DNA from: Ursus arctos
Taxonomy: Eukaryota > Chordata > Mammalia > Carnivora > Ursidae
DNA length: 64,000 nt
Assembly: GCF_023065955.2 (NCBI RefSeq)
Contig: NW_026622985.1
Location: forward strand, 2,750,001-2,814,000
Direction: 5' to 3'
Shown here: positions 58,453 through 64,000 of the stretch, in pieces
How positions within the stretch are numbered: position 1 is the first letter of the stretch
Layout: each line of letters starts with the position of its first letter
Notes under the pieces: generated by a model
Told to the model about the DNA's origin: nothing
Database searches by the model: none
The model's input: the letters and a program-made list of their open reading frames with translations, nothing else
Position numbers and translations under genes: made by a program

Positions 58453-61060
58453 TGAGACGCTATATAACACATAACTTAAGTAAAAAAATAAAAATTTATG
58501 TTGGTCCTGGAACATATCTGTTTTAAAGTATATATAGTTATGTATGTATCTGTTCCTCCTCCCCAACTGTAAATTCCTTGAGGTTAGGGGCATAGATCAT
58601 TTATCCTCTTTTTCTATTAAATTGTCAGGCAATGCAATTTTCTTGACGTCAAATTCAGTTCAGGTACCCTACATTTTAAAACAGCTCTGACAAAGTAAAG
58701 CAAATTCAACTTGCTAAAAATCCTTACTAAAATCTAAAATAGTATGGTTAAATAATATTTATGGTTAAACATTCAAATTACTGGTAAAATGAAGCAATAT
58801 TACATGCCCCAATTAAAAAATAAGACAGACAAGAAATTTGGAAAAAATAGAAATATTTAAAAATGTTCATAGAATGAAAAAGTTCCTGTAGAACATGATA
58901 GAATGCTAGAATACCAATAGTTCTAGAAAAGTTATTACTGGTAAAAGGCAACCAAACACTTAACCTTACTGCCTAGTTGAAACTAAATCTTCTACATTCT
59001 CAGCTGTTGGTCTTGACATAATTAGGATGGAGGAATACAATTAAACTTATCTATTAAACTACTTTTCTCATTCCATAATTGTGTTAGTTGTTAGAGAAAA
59101 GCAATAGCCTGGCCTCTAATCGCTTAGATGAAGCAAATCTCACATACTTTGTTTAACTATCTTAAACTGAGCAGAGAGGAAGCTATGAAAAAAATACCAA
59201 GAAGGCACAAAATGGGTGTTACGCTTTTGCATATAAAGGGAAAAGACAGAAAGGCATTTGCCATTTGGGTTGGTATATTTACAAAAGGATGTATTTGGAC
59301 TGTAATAATTTAGGGAAGGTACAGAAAATAAAATAGAGTCTTTGAAAGACAGTGTAGAATAGAGAGAAAGCTAAAAGAGAAAAAATATGCAGAGTGCAGG
59401 AGATAATTTGAACTCAGAAAAGTTTTTATAATAAATAATCATGGAAAAATAATTAAATAATTATCATTAGGAAAGTTTTACAGATGTTGAAAAATCAGAC
59501 TGAGAGGTATATATTTAATGCCATAATAGTAGTAGTAAACATGTGTTGGTTCTCTTGAAGGTTGAGATTGGAAAGAATCAAAGATAACTACTAGTTTCCT
59601 GTTGGGATACTGGAAGAACACGGACACCATGAACAAAAACTTAACAGTTGCAGAGGGCAATTCATACTAGTCAAAGGTAAGAATCCAGCTAAAGAATGTG
59701 CCATAGATTCATAGATTATAGAAGTGAATCCAGAATAAGGGGAAAAGCTGGAGACATCAGTCATGTTAATTTAGAGGTGATAGTTGAATACACTGAAATG
59801 GAAGACTTTATTGATGAAGTGAATAATAATGCAATATCAAAAGAACAAAAGCTCTAGCAGCATGCCTATTTAGAAAAAGAAGAAACAACAAAAACACAGG
59901 AGAATTAGAGAAAAAATAATAGTAAGAAACATATATAGAACCAAACTTAACAAGTGAACAATATAAAATTAGATTCATACCTGCCATCAAACACACACAA
60001 AATTATGTTACGTTACGTTACGTTACGTTATGTTGTTATATTATATAGAGCACTTAAGAAATAAGCCAAAAATTTATTGTACTGATATTTCCAGGAGCTG
60101 GGAAGTTCAAACAGGGTAGACAGTACAGAAATCCTAGCTAGACTATTCAGGTTTACGTTATTATATATCAGATTTAGGATAGATTTCTAGAGAAGGTATT
60201 GTCAGGACAAATATATATGTAGTTATACTGAATATTTGCAAGAAAAAGGCTTGTTCTATTTCACAAACGATGTAACAAACTTGATCCCCCAGCTTCAACT
60301 CATCAACTCATTGAATAATGCTCTGTTCAATGCAGTGACATACCTATGTATTTGAGATCTTATGCAGGTAATTTTTGACACTTGTTTATTTTATATGGCT
60401 AAATTAACTTCAGTAATCATGAAATGAATGATACTAAAGAAAAAACACAGATGGTGAAGATTTTATTTTATTGAACTTATTTATAATAATAAAGACATTT
60501 GCAATACATAACAGAAAAATACAAAGAAACATCATAGTACAAAAATTTTAAAATAATTCTTTTATTCATAAGTGTATTTTTAAATGGGAAAACAATAATA
60601 CTTATATTTTAGTCTGTCACTGTAATGAATGATATATTTATCATTTCTGTTAAGTTTTAACTTCTGCAAATGTGTCAATGACCGTCAAAATTGATCTTCT
60701 ATTTTCTTGTTCTGTGTAAAATATAGACAAATTTGTCAATATTTCCTCCTTCCTAGTTGATTGACTATTAACTTAAAAATACTTTTTTTCTGTGAAGAAA
60801 TACATACACACCTTCTGACAAAAATACTAAACAAAGATACATTTATAAAGGGCTGATGTATATTATATATATTGTCATATGTATTATTATATTTCATGTA
60901 GTAAGTATAAATTACCCACACGGGCTGAAGCCACGAATTAAGTGAACTTTAATGATTTGGACACCTTAATGATGGTTCTTGAGCAGTTAAGTATGCTCAG
61001 GCTCTGTTTTGGGGGAGTTGGCAGTATAATAAGGAGGTCTCTCTCTCGTTTTTCTTTTTC
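58453..61060. other. Unassigned AT-rich DNA
   Basis: No repeat family or gene is recognised in 2.6 kb apart from the TTACG microsatellite at about 60005-60030. Short ORFs (58387, 59128, 59478, 59808, 60736) have no known domain. Confidence 0.45.
60005..60030 (+). repeat. (TTACG)n pentanucleotide repeat
   Basis: Five 'gtta(c/t)' units in a row, four with CpG-forming 'ttacg'. A CpG-containing microsatellite in an otherwise CpG-poor region. Confidence 0.93.
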
Positions 61061-64000
61061 TTTTTTTAGTTTCATTGAGGAATAATTGACATATGTCACT
61101 GTGTAAGTTTAAGAAATACACATCATGGTTGCTTTTTATATATTGTGAAATGATGACCACAAGACCACAATAGTTTCCCCTAATATACATCATCTTGTAT
61201 AGATAGAAAGAAATGAAAGAAGAAAAGAAAATTAAAAAAAATTTTTTTTTTAATTTCCTTGTGTTGAGAACTCTAAGGATTTACTTCCTAACAACTCTCC
61301 TACATGCTGTGGGCAGTATTAACATAGTATTATGTTGTCCCTAGTACTTATTTGTATCTTTTGACTACCTTCCTCTAATTCACACAGCATTTGTCTTTTT
61401 CTGTCTGACTTACTTCACTTAGCATAATGCCTTCAAGTTTCATGCATGTTGTCACAAATGGTAGGATTTCCTCATGTTTTAGGTTTGAATAATATTCATA
61501 TTTAACTTTTTTTATCCTTTCATCCTTAATGGACACTTAGGTTATTTCCATGGCTGGGCTACTGTAAATAATGCTGCTGGGAACATGAAGGTCCAGGTAT
61601 CTTTTTGAGTTAGTACTTTCATTTGCTTTGGATATATTCCCAGAAGTGGAACTGATGGATCCTATAGCAGGTATATTTTAAATTTGTTGAGGATCGTACT
61701 GTTTTCCATAATGGCCATACTAATTTACAATCCCACCAACAGTGCACAAGGGCTCTCTTTTCTCTGCATCCCCATCAGCATTTGTTATCTCTTGTGGTTT
61801 TGATGATGGTCATCCTAACAGGCGTGAGGCGATATCTCATTGTGGTTTTAATTAGCATTTCCCTAATGACTAGTGATGTTGAACATCTCTTAATGTGCCT
61901 GTTGTCCTTTCCTGTACCTTCTTTGGAAAAAATATCTGAAAAAATAAATTGGATTAATAGGGAGATTTATTTATTGCTATTGAATTATATGAGTTCTTTA
62001 TATATTTTGGATATTAACCCTTATGAGATAAATAATGATTTTTCCCCATTTTGTAGATCGTCTTTCCACTTTGTTAATCATTTCTTTTGATGCTCAGAAG
62101 CTTTTTAGTTTGATGTAGTCCCAGTTACTTATTTTTGATTTTGTTGTTGCTCTGTCAGGTGTCATATCCAAAAAATCATTACCAAAACTCACATCAAAGA
62201 TATTTATTGCTATATGTTCTTCTAGGTGTTTTATGGTTTCAGATTTTACATTTAAGCCTTTAATCCATTTTGAGTTATTTTTTGTGAGTGGTATAAGATA
62301 GGGATCCAGTTTCATTCTTTTACATGTAATTGTCCAATTATCCCAACACCATTTAATAAAAAAGGCTCTTCACCATTGAGTATTCTTGGTTTCTTTGTCA
62401 AATATTAGTTGACCCTATGAGCTTGGGATTATTTTTGTACATTCAATTCTATTCCATCAGTCTATTTGTCTGTTTTTATGCCAGTACAATGCTGTTTGAA
62501 TTACTATAGCTTTACAGTATAGATTGAAATCAGAAATTGTGATGTCTCCTGCTTTGTTCTTCTTTTATAGTATTTCTTTGGCTATGTAGAGTATTTTGTG
62601 GCTTCAAATAAATTTTAGGACTTTTTTTTTCTATTTCTATAAAAAAATATCATAGAACTCTAGATAGAGATTGCGCTGAATCTATAGATGGCTTTTTGTG
62701 GTATTGATATTTTAACAATATTAATTTTTCCAATCCATACACATGGGATACTTTTCCATTCTTTTATGTCTTCTTTAATTTCTTGTGTCATTGTCTTGTA
62801 CTTTTCAGAGTAGAGATCTTTTACCTCATTGGTTAAATTTATTCCTATGTATTTTATTCTTTTTGATGCTATTATAAATGGGATTGATACCTTTATTTCT
62901 TTTTCAGAAAATTCATAATTAGTTTAAGGAAATGCTACTGATTTTTGTACATTAATTTTGTATCCGACGACTTTCCTGAATTCATCAGATCTAAGTTTTT
63001 TGGTTGGATTTTTAGAATTTTCCATATATAAAATCATGTCACCTGCAAATAGAGACAATTTTACTTCTTCATTTCAGTACTGTTACTTACCCCCACTCCC
63101 CATTGCTCTTATTCAACATAGTAAAGGTGAGAGTGGTCACCATACATCATTCCTGAGCTTAGAGGAAAGCTTTCAAACTTTTACCATTGAGTATAATGTT
63201 AGCTGTGAGCTTGTCGTGTATGGCCTTTGCTATATTGAGAATTTATATCTAATTTGTTGAATTTTTATAATGAATAGGTATTGAGTTTTGTCAAATGTGT
63301 TTTCTGCATCTACTGAAATGATTGTATGATTCTTTCTTTCATTCTATCATGATGTATCACATTGGTTGACTTGCATATGTTCAACCATCCTTGCATCCTC
63401 GGATAAATCTCAGTTGATGTGGACGTGTTCTAATATTCATCAGTGAAGCCGTCTGGTCGTGGGTTTTTCTTTGTTGGGACATGTGTGATTACTGATTATA
63501 TCTACTTACTATTCAGATTTTGTGTTTCTTCTTGATTCAGTCTTTGTCAGTTGTATGTTTCTAAAAATGGTTCCATTTCTTCTAGATTTGTCTATTATGT
63601 TGGTGTATAGTCTTCACACTGGCCTCCTTTGATTCTTTGTATTTCTCTGTTATATGTTATAGTGTTTTCTTTTTCATTTACAATTTTGTTGATTGGGGCC
63701 CTTTCCCTTTTTTCTTTGCTTAGTCCATCCAAGTGTTTTTTAATTGTTTTTATCTTTTCAAAGAGCCAGATCTTAGTTTGGTTAATCTTTTCTATTTTTT
63801 CTATTTTCTATTTAATTTATTTTTGCTCTAATTTTTATTATTTCCTTTATTCTTCTGACTTTGGGCTCAGTTTGTTCTCCTCTTTCTATTCCTTAAGGCC
63901 CAGAGTTAGGCTGTTTATTTGGGATATTTTTTGCTTCTTCATGTAAGCATTTGTTCCTATGAACTTCCCTCTTAGTAAGACAACTACTTTTGCTACATTT
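61061..64000 (-). mobile_element. LINE-1 (L1MA/L1MB-like), antisense, runs off the window
   Basis: The reverse 3' UTR begins 'gtttcattgaggaataattg' and 'gacatatgtcactgtgtaag'. ORF2 in reverse follows: 'cttacttcacttagcataat', 'gtaaataatgctgctgggaa', 'ctaatttacaatcccaccaa', 'tccaatccatacacatggga', 'atgtcacctgcaaatagaga', 'cttgcatcctcggataaatc'. The minus-strand ORF 62094-62315 retains a piece of ORF2 ('KkNSKWIkGLNVKsETIK'-like). The frame is repeatedly broken. A purine/T-rich insertion disturbs 61200-61258. Window-edge truncation hides its 5' part. Confidence 0.93.

Overview
The window reads as intergenic or deep-intronic DNA from a caniform carnivore. The genome-type evidence is a set of about 15 tRNA-Lys-derived Can-SINEs (SINEC). 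Four of them (near 4.7, 7.1, 8.7 and 43.0 kb) carry a 'gcgttatgggatcgagcccc' type body and a 'cactccccctgcttgtgttc' type tail, which I associate with bear/giant-panda SINEC subfamilies. I therefore infer an ursid or close relative; this is recognition from memory, not a database match. No protein-coding gene, rRNA, functional tRNA or CRISPR array is supported. All ORFs above 60 codons are chance ORFs, antisense shadows or decayed L1 ORF2/SINE sequence.

Layout. 0-2.2 kb: old L1M debris and unassigned DNA. 2.2-5.4 kb: a Tigger1 DNA-transposon end abutting a 3-kb sense L1 that carries a SINE and a (CA)n tract. 5.4-9.3 kb: MIR, three SINEs, a 260-bp polypurine tract, and a young L1 with a 5' inversion and a 13-bp target duplication. 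9.7-11.1 kb: a MaLR (MLT1/MST-type) LTR-internal-LTR element. 11.1-22.9 kb: MIRs, SINEs, a reverse MLT1 LTR and several reverse L1M/L1MA pieces. 22.9-31 kb: the most repeat-poor part, where any hidden exon or enhancer would most likely lie. 31-35.5 kb: nested L1s, half an MLT1 LTR, a 186-bp palindromic AT-rich repeat and two SINEs. 35.5-38.8 kb: repeat-poor. 38.8-47.5 kb: MIR, MLT1 LTR and a dense nest of reverse L1s, including a second 5'-inverted L1. 48.5-52.1 kb: an ancient L2 interrupted by a young L1 and a SINE. 55.9-57.7 kb: an ERVL pol remnant with an MLT2-like LTR. 57.9-58.45 kb: a young L1 that appears to have carried a SINE along by 3' transduction. 61-64 kb: a reverse L1 running off the window.

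There are no genes to work together. What the window records is the history of nested retrotransposition: target-site duplications, twin-priming inversions and a candidate 3' transduction can be read directly. Family names below come from pattern recognition, so subfamily labels are approximate and boundaries are usually good to about 10-30 bases unless a target duplication fixes them.
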